Below are positions 12,501 through 24,200 of a stretch of DNA of 64,000 bases, piece after piece. The stretch spans positions 71,976,121 through 72,040,120 of the forward strand of contig CM040421.1 of assembly GCA_022702705.1 (NCBI GenBank). Direction: 5' to 3'. Each line of letters opens with the position of its first letter. Position 1 is the stretch's first letter. This stretch comes from Papilionanthe hookeriana x Papilionanthe teres. Lineage: Eukaryota > Streptophyta > Magnoliopsida > Asparagales > Orchidaceae. Both the position numbers and the translations under genes were made by a program. The notes under the pieces are model-generated. The model ran no database searches. It had not been told where the DNA came from and worked only from the letters and a program-made list of their open reading frames with translations.

Positions 12501-13291
12501 AGAGAGCACTTATGTCATTTACGTTGAGTTTAGTGTCCAGACCGTCACTGCGTATTAATTACAGACAAGGAGCGGGCGTTACTATTTTAAGAATTAATTT
12601 GACACTTTTGTTAGTATATATATATATATATTAAATGTGGTCAGAGATTATTACACAAGTCTTCAGTCATCTTTATGTGTCTAATTATTTAAGGATCACC
12701 TTTACTATCAGAAATTAGTCAGAGGAGAATTCGAACCCATAACTTGAAGGGACTTAAAAGCTTTAAAGAAGCTGCTCTACGAACAGATCACGGCTAATGA
12801 CAAACAGATCCGTGACTTTTGTGCCATCAGCCGTGACGTGTTGGTGTAAAAAACAATCATCAAGGCTCGTTTCCTAAATTTCGTTTCCCTGTAAAAGCCA
12901 TATGCGCAAATTTACCGTAAGAACACCATGTTGCAAAAAGACGGGCTGCCTATCCCCTCTTATAACTCCATTGCGCCCCACTGGTATTCTCTGCATTCCC
13001 AGTATATAGCCATCCTCAGTGGTCACCTATATATACAGATTTCTCCATACGTTTAACTCCAATTAATATATATCATAGAAGATGAAATGCAATTAATCAA
13101 TAATTAACCTCAAACTCCTGGCATTTATAACCGTAGGGACGCACCACAGCCTCGCAGATTCCAACCTCTTCTGGCGAGGGAGAGAGTGTGCGGGCGGCAT
13201 TGCCGAAGAAGAAAGATATGAAAATAATTGAGCAGGAGAAGAAGCTATGGAGAGCCATCTTAGAAGAGAATTGAGACTGATAGGTTTGCAT
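9574..13291 (-). CDS. LIP2: Lysosomal acid lipase-type triacylglycerol lipase, nine exons, 407 aa, apparently intact
   Basis: Secreted or vacuolar acid lipase hydrolysing acyl esters, close to Arabidopsis triacylglycerol lipase 2 (MPL1/LIP2, AT5G14180). Exons by GT-AG junctions with matching phases: 13291-13109, 13026-12916, 11969-11829, 10996-10886, 10659-10516, 10435-10392, 10318-10239, 10056-9961, 9887-9574. They join to 1,224 nt with no stop, about the family's usual length. A hydrophobic signal segment (MALHSFFSCSIIFISFFFGNA) starts at Met12, so 13258 is an alternative start. An N-terminal abhydrolase-associated lipase region follows (VTTEDGYILGMQRIP, FLQHGVL). The nucleophile elbow GHSLG is split by intron 4 (Ser about 181). 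The probable Asp is in GGRDSLSD (about 350) and the His in YAHLDF (about 383). Introns 2 and 3 (946 and 832 bp) carry small repeats; the others are 73-226 bp. Confidence 0.9.
11391..11520 (+). mobile_element. CACTA-like terminus in lipase intron 3
   Basis: CACTACCAAAAAAGAGTATA resembles the CACTACAAGAAAA terminus of CACTA (EnSpm) transposons. No matching right end (TTTT...GTAGTG) was found before the adjacent fold-back repeat, so it would be a truncated fragment at best. Confidence 0.25.
11522..11632. mobile_element. Short fold-back MITE in lipase intron 3
   Basis: Perfect 14-bp terminal inverted repeats, GAGAAAATATTGAG (11522-11535) and CTCAATATTTTCTC (11619-11632). The arms continue imperfectly through TCCGGACAAT / ATTGTCCGGA and CGCGA / TCGCG. 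The flanks begin with the same six bases CTAATA (left flank CTAATAATA, right flank CTAATATAG), compatible with a degraded 9-bp Mutator-type duplication. It is 111 bp and non-coding. Confidence 0.6.
12480..12509. repeat. GA microsatellite in lipase intron 2
   Basis: Nearly pure GA repeat (GAGAGAGAGAGAGAGTGAGAG). A short TA run lies nearby at about 12616-12631. Confidence 0.8.
12640..12800 (-). repeat. Candidate tRNA-derived SINE fragment in lipase intron 2
   Basis: On the minus strand GGTTCGAATTC (about 12729-12739) fits an RNA polymerase III B box. About 35 nt upstream, CGTAGAGCAGC resembles an A box. No clear poly(A) or T-rich tail or target duplication was seen. Confidence 0.25.
12785..12842. 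repeat. Small imperfect inverted repeat
   Basis: TCACGGCTAATGACA and TGCCATCAGCCGTGA form arms pairing at 13 of 15 positions around a roughly 20-nt loop that itself contains CCGTGA. It resembles the CCGTGA-rich fold-back ends of some CACTA-like elements. Confidence 0.4.
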
Positions 13292-14469
13292 ACTTATAGT
13301 TGAAGGGAGAGGGCAGCTTGTTTCTTGAAGAAAGATGCCGAAGAGAAGAGAATTAGCGTATGTGAACGGAAAACGTGATTGAGAGCTGCTTTTTTGGATT
13401 TTAACGGATTCATGTCATCGGCTTGATCAAAGGCCATTATTTTTAGGGAAATGAGTTGCTGAAGGGATAACTCGGAAGGCTGTCCTTTTCTATTTATTTG
13501 TGTTGTAACTTAGCCGATGTATATGGGATGAGGAAGTTGGGAATTAAATAAGTTGGGGGTGGTGTTACGGAGTATGCATTCTCTTTATTTATTGCTATAT
13601 TATTATTTTTTTTATTATTATTTATAGTTTTATGAATAAAAGGAAAATATTATACCAAACCTAATAATCAACCCAACAACATGAAAAAAATAAAATGATG
13701 TAATGTCAACAAGTGATGATGAATATGTAATAAAAGAAGGTAGAACGTATGCATGCCAGACGATGTGGATACAGGGGAGATTGGGGCGTTTATTTATTTT
13801 TCTTCCAACTCATCCCGACCGCCGATGTACATACGCCTGGGTGCATGTAATATTTTTTTCTAGGAAAAGAGATCCTGATGACATCATAAGTGAGCGGAAT
13901 ACAAGATGAGTAGTAGGAGGAAATTATGAGATCGTTGTTTCATTCAATTATGAAGTAGTACTTGAATATCTTTTTTAGACAAAATGATTCAAAATTTCAT
14001 ATAATTGGATAAATTTGTTAAGGACTTAGAATTATGTTTTGTGAATAGAAAGATTCACGGAGAGTGTATGAAAACCCAACACTGATAGCTGACTGAAAAT
14101 TATCTGGAGAAGACATCAACATTTTTTACGTTGAAAAACCAAAAAGAGAAAAAACTATGGGTCCTAGCCCAGACAAATTATTCTATTATAAATATGTAAT
14201 TACAAAGATAGACTCTTGTCCCACAAATGAGAATGAAGAGTTATAATACTACACAAAGTACAACACTTATCTGTGCAAAATATACAAAACACTTCAGGAG
14301 TCTAAAGAAATTAGTTGTTGTATTCTAAGTACAATGATTGAACATATTTGTCATTGAAAGTTTTCGTTGGATAATTATTACATGTTATTCCTTCCTCCGT
14401 GTGTAGGATTTTTCGTAATATCATATTCAGGATACTTAATTCCACTAAATTTAGATATGCATAATTATA
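13292..14469. promoter_or_regulatory. Lipase 5' flank and intergenic sequence
   Basis: Contains the promoter of the minus-strand lipase gene by position. No specific promoter element can be defended. No other gene was recognised. Confidence 0.35.
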
Positions 14470-14960
14470 CACACTACGTAAAAATCAGACTATTATCGAC
14501 CATCTAAATCCATCAGAATTAAATAAAAAGCCATCAAATTGTAAAACTCGACAAATTTCAGATAGACTATGACGTGCAACTAAAATGCTTGCCGGTAATT
14601 TATTTACTTACGTCTTATTGACATTTGTTTTCTTTCGACAGTCTAGACAGTATTTATTACGTAAAACCTAAAGCGTAAAATACACATCGATTATGTGTTG
14701 GTAACTGTACTGACAGCCTAAAAATCGTCAAATTTAGCTCTAATTAAGTGTTAGTAGGTTATGTGTCGGTAAGTCGTCAGTCTTAATTATTGACGAGCAC
14801 GTCATTGGTAACCTGGCACATTTGTTAATTGACTGTGGGTTTTAGTGGCGTCGGAAAGCCCATCGACTAGTTCATTGCAATCTCGTCGGTTTAAATCTCA
14901 AATGATATTTGCCATCTTATAATCGTTGTTATCTCGTCGAAAACCTGTACCAGAAAAAAT
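14470..14960. mobile_element. Candidate truncated CACTA (EnSpm) element
   Basis: CACTACGTAAAAATCAGACT at the left resembles a CACTA terminus. The following 450 bp contain repeated CGACC / GTCGGTAA / CGTCGAAAA words typical of CACTA subterminal repeats. No convincing right terminus or transposase was found. Confidence 0.4.
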
Positions 14961-17223
14961 ACATTGAACAATGCAATCTCCACACATGCAATCGTAAAAC
15001 ACATATTTTTAATGATATAATATATTGCATAACTTAATTATCCGAGCAGTTAATAAGATAGTATAAAATACATAAGTAAAATAAATACATTGAACCGACC
15101 AAAATGAAATATATGTACAAAAAAATAGTTAGATCGAATGGTTTCTAAAAAACAAGAAGAATAAAAAACCTATCTAGCTTTCTCTGTTCCCTCATCATCA
15201 GTTGGTTCTTAAAGCTCATTCAAAGTCAGCTATTTTCCACGCTGCTATGCTAGATTGCACACTTACGTAGTTAATTCAACTATCATTTAAAATTACCATT
15301 AAGTACTTCTAATTTTTATCAACAATAAAATTGCTAGATTGCACACTTACGTAGTCTAAAATTAACTAGATTATCTTATGATTAGACTAGTCTAATTGAG
15401 CTATATGGCTGAAAAAACTTAGGATGACACACAATTGGTTATGTAATAGTATTAGTGTATTTGCAGTTTGTGATGGAATATTAAAGTAATGGATGAAAGA
15501 CACAATCTTGAAACTCTTGATATCATGAGCATATTGGAGTTGATATATAAAACATTTGATCGACCATATTATTTTAAATAGAAATTGAAGAACATTATAT
15601 ATTCTAAGGTTATAAAAAAATTGTAATGGCCGGAAACGGGCTTGATTGTCCATCCTTTTGAGTGTATACCAATGTCATTAACAATATGTGAATTAAACAA
15701 ATAAGTGAGCCATGATAATTTGTGAAATTTAGAAATAATGCACTCAAAATTTCATGTTTTACATCTTTCACACGTACACTTAAAATTTTGCACCCTTAAC
15801 AACTAAAAAATCTAATTAAGAGCAAAAATAACACTCCCTTTCAAAATTCCGTAATCCTTCATCCAACTCTCCATCTCTGCTTGCAACTTCACCAAGTAGT
15901 CTTTGTTCGCTTGATCTGTTTGTAACCTCATGCGTATTTCAACTTCATTTGGCTTTTATTATTGAAGTATTCTTAATTGTTTGAGTGGTTCTATAAAAAT
16001 GATAATTTAATGTTGGGTTGATTTTAACTAGATTTATTATTTTTTCTTTATACTTGCATGCTTGATCTTTGGAATGAAGAGGTGAGACAGAGAGATATGA
16101 GACACTATTTCTCACATCTTCCTCCTCTTCTCTCCCACCTCAAACTTGTCGCAGGCAAGGGCATCAACATTCCAACAAAAATCAGCTAATGCTATTAAAC
16201 AAGATTATAAGGGTGAAATGTTTAGGTGTAAAATATGTAAAACATAAAATTTTGAATGTCATGCGTAGAAATCCTCTAAAAATTTTGAGAGTATAAAAGT
16301 ATTAAATTCATGACCACCAAAAAAAAAGTCACACCTATCTTTTCGTGGAGAAAAGTTCATATCTTTGAGAGTAAAACTAACTCCAGTAATGGCTTCATTA
16401 GTTTTTTCGCTTGTCGAGGATGCAATGGCTTCATGACTTTTAGATCTTTAGACTTTTTTTATATGATAATGTATCCTTGATTTATAATATTTCGTGATTA
16501 TTTAATAATCAGATGTGTCCATTCTTGATGGGAGCTTTACAAACAGTGGCAAAAACAACCTCCTTTTTGAGGGGGAGCTAGGACAACAAAGGATAAAACA
16601 AATATTTCAAGAGGGGCAAAATTGATATTTCAGAATGGGCAAAAGATCACATTACCCTCCCATCCCTAAACCCTATCTAGGTTCATCCCTATTTACAAAG
16701 ATGATCCTGGCTAGCCAAATAGATATGGACATCAATGATGTATTGATGGCCGTGTGTGGGCCATAGTTATATAGTTTTGGAGAAAAGATCACGCCGTCGA
16801 TCTCTCATCATAATGCAATCCATCCGGTCATCCACATGCAGGTTAACCAGACGTAATATTTTCTCATAGTTTATATTTGATATTTCGAAGATACCACTAT
16901 TACTAACATTTTAAATGTAAAATACACTTTTTCATGCATAGACAGAGCGATGTGGATGTAAGAAAAAAATATTTGTTAGACATGTAACATATAGGAATTA
17001 GGTGGTGTGTAATTCTTCCTTTTTTTTCTAGTTGTACTAATATGAATTTAATTCAAATTCAATTTCTTTGAATTGTTATTCTAAATCAAATTATTTTTAT
17101 CGTAAAGTTATTAAAATCAATATTACTGCAGTCATTGAAATGACCCGTAAGATCTCAAAATTTATTTGTCTTGAGATCAGTGCTATTAAATATATAAATT
17201 ATATAATTTTTATCAGCAACTGT
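14961..17223. other. Intergenic, no gene seen
   Basis: AT-rich, no credible ORF. The 23-bp word GCTAGATTGCACACTTACGTAG occurs twice, near 15250 and 15331. A GC-richer stretch lies at 16,540-16,860 without recognisable content. Confidence 0.5.
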
Positions 17224-17296
17224 GACTCCGTGGCCCAATGGATAAGGCGCTGGTCTACGGAACCAGAGATTCTGGGTTCGATCCCCAGCGGAGTCG
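17224..17296 (+). tRNA. trnR-ACG: tRNA-Arg (anticodon ACG)
   Basis: 73-nt cloverleaf without intron. The 7-bp acceptor stem pairs GACTCCG with CGGAGTC, with discriminator G at 17296. The D arm is GCCCAATGGATAAGGC. The anticodon stem CTGGT/ACCAG encloses the loop CTACGGA, so the anticodon is ACG (17257-17259), expected to be edited to ICG and to read CGU, CGC and CGA. The T arm is CTGGG-TTCGATC-CCCAG, containing the B box. No CCA is encoded, and TTTT follows at 17297-17300 as a Pol III terminator. All of this fits a eukaryotic nuclear tRNA gene. Confidence 0.96.
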
Positions 17297-17300
17297 TTTT
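17297..17300 (+). terminator. RNA polymerase III T-run terminator
   Basis: TTTT immediately after the tRNA discriminator base. Confidence 0.7.
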
Positions 17301-18256
17301 AAAATTAAAACATTTTTATCTTATTTCATTTTGCGATGCTCTTGACCAATAAAAAAAAGGAGTGCGTCGCCGCCAAACTGATCTGAAAATATAAAATGTA
17401 TTTTTTTCAATTGTAATCGGCATCTTTTTTATGTGGGATTTCCCCCAAATGAAAGCTATTTTCTGCGTAGATTTCAATTCTGAATGCTGCATTAGTTTGT
17501 CAAAATTACACTGCGATTAATTAAATATAAAGGCATACAAAGTAAATAAAACTATAAATCTGAACAATAAATTTTAAATTTTTATCAATTAAATGAACTG
17601 TCGCCTACCATTCAGCCTTGCCTTTTTTTTTTTTCTTAATTAAAAAATTCTGTTAAAATTTTATTTTATAAATACCGTTTTATTAAATTTGATGGGTCTG
17701 GTTTGGCCAACCAAAAGATAAAAAAAAAAAAGTTGTTTTGAAATCGTTTCAAGAAAAGCATACAAACCGAACAACTCATCAAATGAAGGGATGATTTTAT
17801 TAAACAGAAAATAGTTGAAAAGTTTGCTGCATTTATTTGCGGAATGCATTGTTTATCTCTATTGTGTCAGGGTCATATTTTCATTTAATTTTAATAAATT
17901 AAGATTAATTTTTATACAACATGATCAAGTTATTTTAGTTCTACGTCTGCTCTTCTTAGCATAAGTCAAATTTAAGACATCTACTATCCTAAGACATTTA
18001 ATGTGACCAAATCAACTAAGACGACTCTCTCTAATCTTGTCTGTCACTGGAGCTATTCCAACCCTTTAATGGATATATTCATTTTTTATTATCACACTTA
18101 AGAGCCAGAGACATTTTCAACATCAAAATCAACCTTCTCAAAAGTTGAAGTTAACATTTCCAAAAGTTTCACTAAACCTTAAGATATCCTCTGCAATTAA
18201 AATTGAGCCTTCCCGCGACCTCTAATCCAGTCCAACCATAAACCATGACACCATTT
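17301..18256. other. Intergenic, no gene seen
   Basis: AT-rich with several homopolymer runs. No supported gene or repeat. Confidence 0.5.
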
Positions 18257-21200
18257 TGTTGTCGGCATATTTTTAGGTTTGTGTTGTATTTTGAAAAGGA
18301 GGGTCGCCTACAGAAGTTGTCGGCGAATTTTTTAATTTAATTTAAATAATTTGAAAAGTAGTATTTGATTTTTGAAAGTAATTTTAAGTTTGAAAATTTT
18401 AAGATATGAAATCAAACTGATCTCACATCCCAAATAGTTTATATAAACGAGCATCGCACAACAAACCGTGTATCTATCCCTAAGGATAGACACACCGCTT
18501 GATGGTGGGGCTCGATTAAATAAACTAAAAGATTTGTGATGTCCGTTCGGTCTCGCGAACCAATTTTATAAGCCGACAAGCTTCCTCGCTTAATATAAAG
18601 AAATTAAGCGGGGTTTATATTACCTGAGTTCTTAAAGCTCCCTATAAGGGCAAGCCCCTATAGTTAATTACATCCTAAGTGACGAGAATCACTTAAGAAA
18701 ACTCTCGATAATGATCAATGATTTAGCTCTCAAGAATTTCAAAGTTTAAGGTTTTCAAAGGATCAGATTTTGGAATTTTCAATTGGGAATTGTTCAAATT
18801 TGGAACCGTTTGTTTTGGAATTCAAAGGAAGAGAAGTAAGAGAAGTTGAGAATCCAAGAGGAATCTTGGCAACTTCCCGACTATCCTATTGTTTGGCTTC
18901 AATTTAGGAAGAATTATTTAGTATTTCGATCCTCTCAATTTTAATTATTTAGGACTTATATTCATATGACATGATCATACAAACAACCTCGAAAATGTGA
19001 GGGTTTATGTAGTACCAAACAACTACCTCGAAATCCTAAGACCGGTTAGAACTTAATTTACATAATATGATTATGCAAATGCCTAACAAAAGGGTTGAGG
19101 ATTTATGTTGCACTAAGCAAACTACCTCGAAATCCTATGACTTGGTTATTTAAAACTAGGAAAGGTTTTGCTGAAGTAGACTCAGGTTTTGCTGATGATG
19201 ATAGTTGTGCTGCCCACTATGCTCCAAGCTCCTTGTTGTTGCAGAGGTTTAGTTTTAGAAGTCATAAATCAGGAGATGAGAGAAGTGTTTTGGTTTAGAG
19301 AAAATCTTAAAATCCAAGTGTTTTTAATATTTTAATTAAAACAAATCTTAAAGTTGTTTAAACGAACCGATTAAGATCCCACGGTTCCGTCATCCCAAGC
19401 ACCGATTATTTTCATTGAATTCACTTAGTCCGGATGAATTTGCTAAACTCAGCTGAATGAGTTCAACACTTTCATTTAGACCGTTGGAAATCCCGTTAGC
19501 AACACGTGGGTTACATCATCCGAGGTATTCTCGATCATTCAACGAGACATTTTAATTTAGTTAAAGTTGTAGTTTTGTTGTTCTGTTTGTGATTAAATTT
19601 TGAGTTGTTTTATATTTTGAAATGTTGTGGCGGTGATTTTTATCTTGTAATGACTTTTAATTTAGTTTTGGTTTCAGTTCAGGGACTATCCTAAAGGTTT
19701 TGGTTTTCATGCAACATTTGTTTATCATGCAAGAAAAGTAAAGTACGGTGCATGTAAGTAAATTGCAGATAAAGTAAATTGCGATAAAATAAAAGCATAC
19801 CCGGAGGGTCTTCCCAGTCATCTCAAGCTGCACTTAAAACACATGTTAAGACATTTAAATGTTTCAACAAGTACCTGAGTAAAGCTAGGGAAAGATTTTG
19901 GTTTTCTACCAAAGTCCTAATCCTATAGCTAATCATCTCCTATGACGTATAGGTTCTTGTGTTTTGCTTTAAGGATGATTTTCTTCACCAAGAACAATTA
20001 AGTTCAATTGTTCTTATAAACATCCCATCATATTGAGGAAGTGCTTAAGACGAGTCTTAAACATCTTTTCAATACCTCTAGGATTGTTTTAAGTCCAAGA
20101 GAATTTAATTATACAAGTGAATTAATCATCCAGGAGTTTAAGTTTTGTTCTTTTGCTCAGAGATCTAGGACATTTGAATATCCTATAAGTGAAATAACAC
20201 TTCACTTGATACCTCATTTAAGAGTTATAATAATAAGAGCTTTAAAAGGGCAAATCAACTTATTAAGTATTTTAATGATTTAAACTTAATGATTTAATTT
20301 TAATTTTGACTTAATTATAAAAAATTAATTTAAGATTAGAATAGTGTTTAAGTTATTTTAGATTTAATTATTAATGATTTCATTTAGGTTTATTGTTAAA
20401 TAATTTTAATTTAATTTAATTCAATTTAATTTAATTTTAATTTAATTTGATTTGATTTTAATTTAATTTAATTTAATTTAATTTAATTTGATTTGATTTA
20501 ATTTTAATTTAATTTAATTTAATTTAATTTAATTTAATTTTAATTTATTTTAATTTTAATTCAATTTAATTTAATTTTAATTTAATTTTAATTTAATTTT
20601 GATTTTAATTTAATTTAATTTAAATTTAAATTTAATTTAATTTAATTTAATTTTAATTTTAATTTTAATTTTAATTTAATTTAATTTAATTTAATTTAAT
20701 TTAATTTTAATTTGGATTATTATTTTAATTTTTTTTAAGTAAGAATTAAGTATTATTAAAGTGATTTATTTAGGGATTTTTAAATTAAAGAATAAATATC
20801 CTCATAATAATATCCCTACTTTAATAATTCCAATTTCTATTATTCTTCCAAAATTTCAATTAATTAATTAATTTAAGTTTTATTTTAATTATATTTGAAA
20901 TTGTTAGTAGGTTTCTATCCTCAATCATTTAAGTTTCAATCATCCAAAATCAGTTTAAAATCAAATATTTTACCCTCCCCTTTTTTATTAATCCTAAAAT
21001 TTTAATTAAGGGTTGAAATTTTTAATTACACTTTTGCCCTTCAAGCTTAATAATTCTATAACTCACTAAATTAAGCTCAAATAAACTTAAAATTTTTATG
21101 TAACCTCACTCACATGTCAATTAAGACATTAGAGGAGAAAATGTGATTTTTCTGCATTTAATTTATTTATGTAATTATTTTTAATGGAAAATAGGGGTTT

Positions 21201-24200
21201 TCATGGAAAATTCAATAACATGACAAAGGAAATATTTCTATACTTAAGAAAATTATGGGATGTTTCTAACGACCAAAGGACCATTTGGACCAATTTTGGT
21301 GATTTTTTGAATTATATTTTATTTATTAGAATTATTTTGAGTTTTGGAGTATTAATTAATTTTAAAATAAAATTAAAGTTGAAAATGGATTTAATATTTT
21401 TCTTAAATCTCTCTAACTTCAAGGAGTCCAGAGAAATAAATTTTATATTTTTCTGATTTTTCTTTGATTTATTAGAATTATTTTAGTGAAAAGGTTGGAA
21501 AATACATTTTTTAATATTAAAAATTACATTAAGCCTTTAAAATTTAATATCTTATCCTAGGGACTTAAAAAAATATTTAGTTTGTTTCTAAGTGATTAGA
21601 ATTCAAAATGTGACATTTTGGTGATTTTTAATATTTTTATGATTTTTATTATTTTTTAATTATTAAAAATATTAAAATAATGATAAAAATCAACTTTTTT
21701 AGAAAATTACAATTTTAATTTTCCTAAGTTCCTATGATATCAGAGAAGCTCCAAAACTATTTTTTTGAATTTTTGAAAAGTATTTTGTGAGTTATGAGTT
21801 TTTAAAGTTTAATTTTATCTATTTTGCTTAAGAGACTTAATCAACCCATTTAGTGGAGTTAATCAAGTGCAATTGACTTCAAATTTTTATATGATGTTTC
21901 TCTAATCTTAAAGATCAGTGGAGAATTATTTTCAAGTTAATTTGATGTGTAATTAACCCTAATTAATTAATGTTCAATTTTGGGTGTTTAGGCCAATTAG
22001 GGTTATTCCATTTGAATTAACCCAAAATCTATTTTTCCTAGGTTCCTCTAGTCATAAGAAACATTACCAAATTTTCTTAGAATTTATTTCTCAACATGCT
22101 AATTATTGGAATTAAAATACTCAAAACAATAACATGCAATTTAAAAATCAATAACTTCTCATAGGGATGGCCTCTGACCTTAGAAAATTCAGGGAATGTC
22201 CCAAGTTCAGAGGCTTCAAAAGCCCTATGGTCTCATGCCATGGTGAATTGCCTATGCAAATGGAGAATTAAAACAATGTAGAGAGTAAATAAATCATTAA
22301 AAATAAAATACTCAATGAAATTACTTGATTTCTTTTCCACATTATTCTCCTCTGTTCACTGAGCAAGAATGTATTTTTATTTTATTTTTATGATTTTTCT
22401 ACACAAAGTTATGCATTTTTGAAGTTTAGGGTCAAAAATAAATAAAATATTTCATTTTCCCGCTCAATCGCCACGTGTCGCTCCCTAATTTGTTGGTGCG
22501 GTTCTGTTCATGGCTGCAGCTACCATCCAACTCCATCAGCGTCGTCCATTGGATACACGCCTGATCGGACGGCTGCTGCTTCTCTCCCCTAGTTCTATTC
22601 ACCCAAAATCGTCCAACTTCAAACCTTGATATCTCCCTCGATTCTCAAAGAAATTTAATGAATTTTTTTTTAAATGATCGTCTAATTGAGTAGCACACAT
22701 CTATATGGTGATGATATACTTAAAACATGTGAATAATTACAAAAAATTAAAACATGCTTGGTTGGAGGAGAAAAAATTTGATACCTTTATCCAAGAGGTG
22801 AGGCCTCAATTGGAAATGATTGGATTGAGCTTAGGAGTGCTTAGAGAAGCTTTGGGAATAATTTGGCAGAGTTTCCCCAAGGTAATCTTTTGCATCTCCT
22901 CACCTTGGTCATGAAGGTGGGGTTTAAATAAGGAAGGTTATGGTGGAGCTTGGGTGGCCATGAGGGTTAGCTTGGTTCATTCACCAAGGTTTTTTAGCTG
23001 AGAAAAACTCACATGATTGAGCTTGATCTTGGTGCAATCAATTGGGTTATGCCATGTGTAAATTCAAGGATTTAAATGGCATGGGTGTAAGGAGCATTTT
23101 TGGTCCAATTTGGGTCAATTCATGGTTTTGGCTTGGTTCACTCACCAAGGCTTGATTTGGACTAATGTGAGATCATTTGGGTCAGCCTCACATTTGTGGT
23201 GAAGTCCCATCCAAGGTGAGGTGGCCAATTTTGGTTAAAGTGTATCATGAATGGGGTTAAAAAAGGTTTAGTGAAGGCTTAGGAAAGGCTCCCCTCTTCT
23301 TGCCATAAGTGGTATGGTGAGGTGGAAAGAGCTCCCCATGGCTTGCATATGGCTTATGCATGGCTCCATGACTTCATTTGGCTTGCTCATGGCTTGGGAA
23401 AAGGTTGGCTCACTTGCATGGAAAAGGGTTATTTGGAATTTTGAAAACTTTGGATTCCATTGATGGGATTTGTCATGATGCTACAAATGGGTTGATTTCA
23501 TGATGGTTTAAGACTTTGGTCAAATAGTATTATCAAAGGAATGATGAAGAAAAGGTTTCATGTGGGCTTGGGAATGAACTTTGGGCTTTTAAAATTTGAT
23601 AAATGTGGGCTTTTAAAATGGTTTAAGGGAATGGGCTTTTATGTTTCAAAATGGGCTTTTAGATCAAAAAATTTGTAAAGGGCCATGCCAAATAAATGTT
23701 GGATTTAGTTTAAGGATATGTCATGAGTGATTTAAAACAAATTTGGAGTGATTTGGGATTGAATTGGGTTGGATTTGGGTTTATTTGGTAAAGGGGCTAA
23801 GGTGGGCCAAATTGGGCTAACTTAGGCTAAGGTTGAGCTAATGTTGAAATTGATGTAAAATTGATGTTGAGAAATGTTTAGGAGAATGTTATGAAGAGTT
23901 TTCAACTTTGGTTGGGGTTCAATCTTGGGATTTGGGCCTATTGGGGTTCATGGTGGATTTAGGCCAATTTGAGGAATTTTGGGTTTGGGTTGAATTTGAG
24001 TAAGGTTTGGGTCCAAATTTTGGGCAAATTATGTTAGTGTTTTGTTTATGGAGATGTTAGGGAAGATTTAGAAAAGGCTTGGGGTTAATTGTAGTTGAGT
24101 TGGGTTAGGTTTGGGCTAAGTTTAGCTCATGGGTCAAAATTGGGCTTTAAATTTAAGAATGAAATTGGACCTAAATGTCAATCAAATTGGGCTTGGATTC

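Noticed and set aside
16540..16860. GC-richer patch suspected to be organelle-derived or an exon
   Set aside because: No ORF, splice structure or recognisable organellar sequence could be seen.
17068..17352. 94-codon ORF across 17.1-17.35 kb
   Set aside because: It runs through the tRNA-Arg gene; the peptide is the chance translation of the tRNA.
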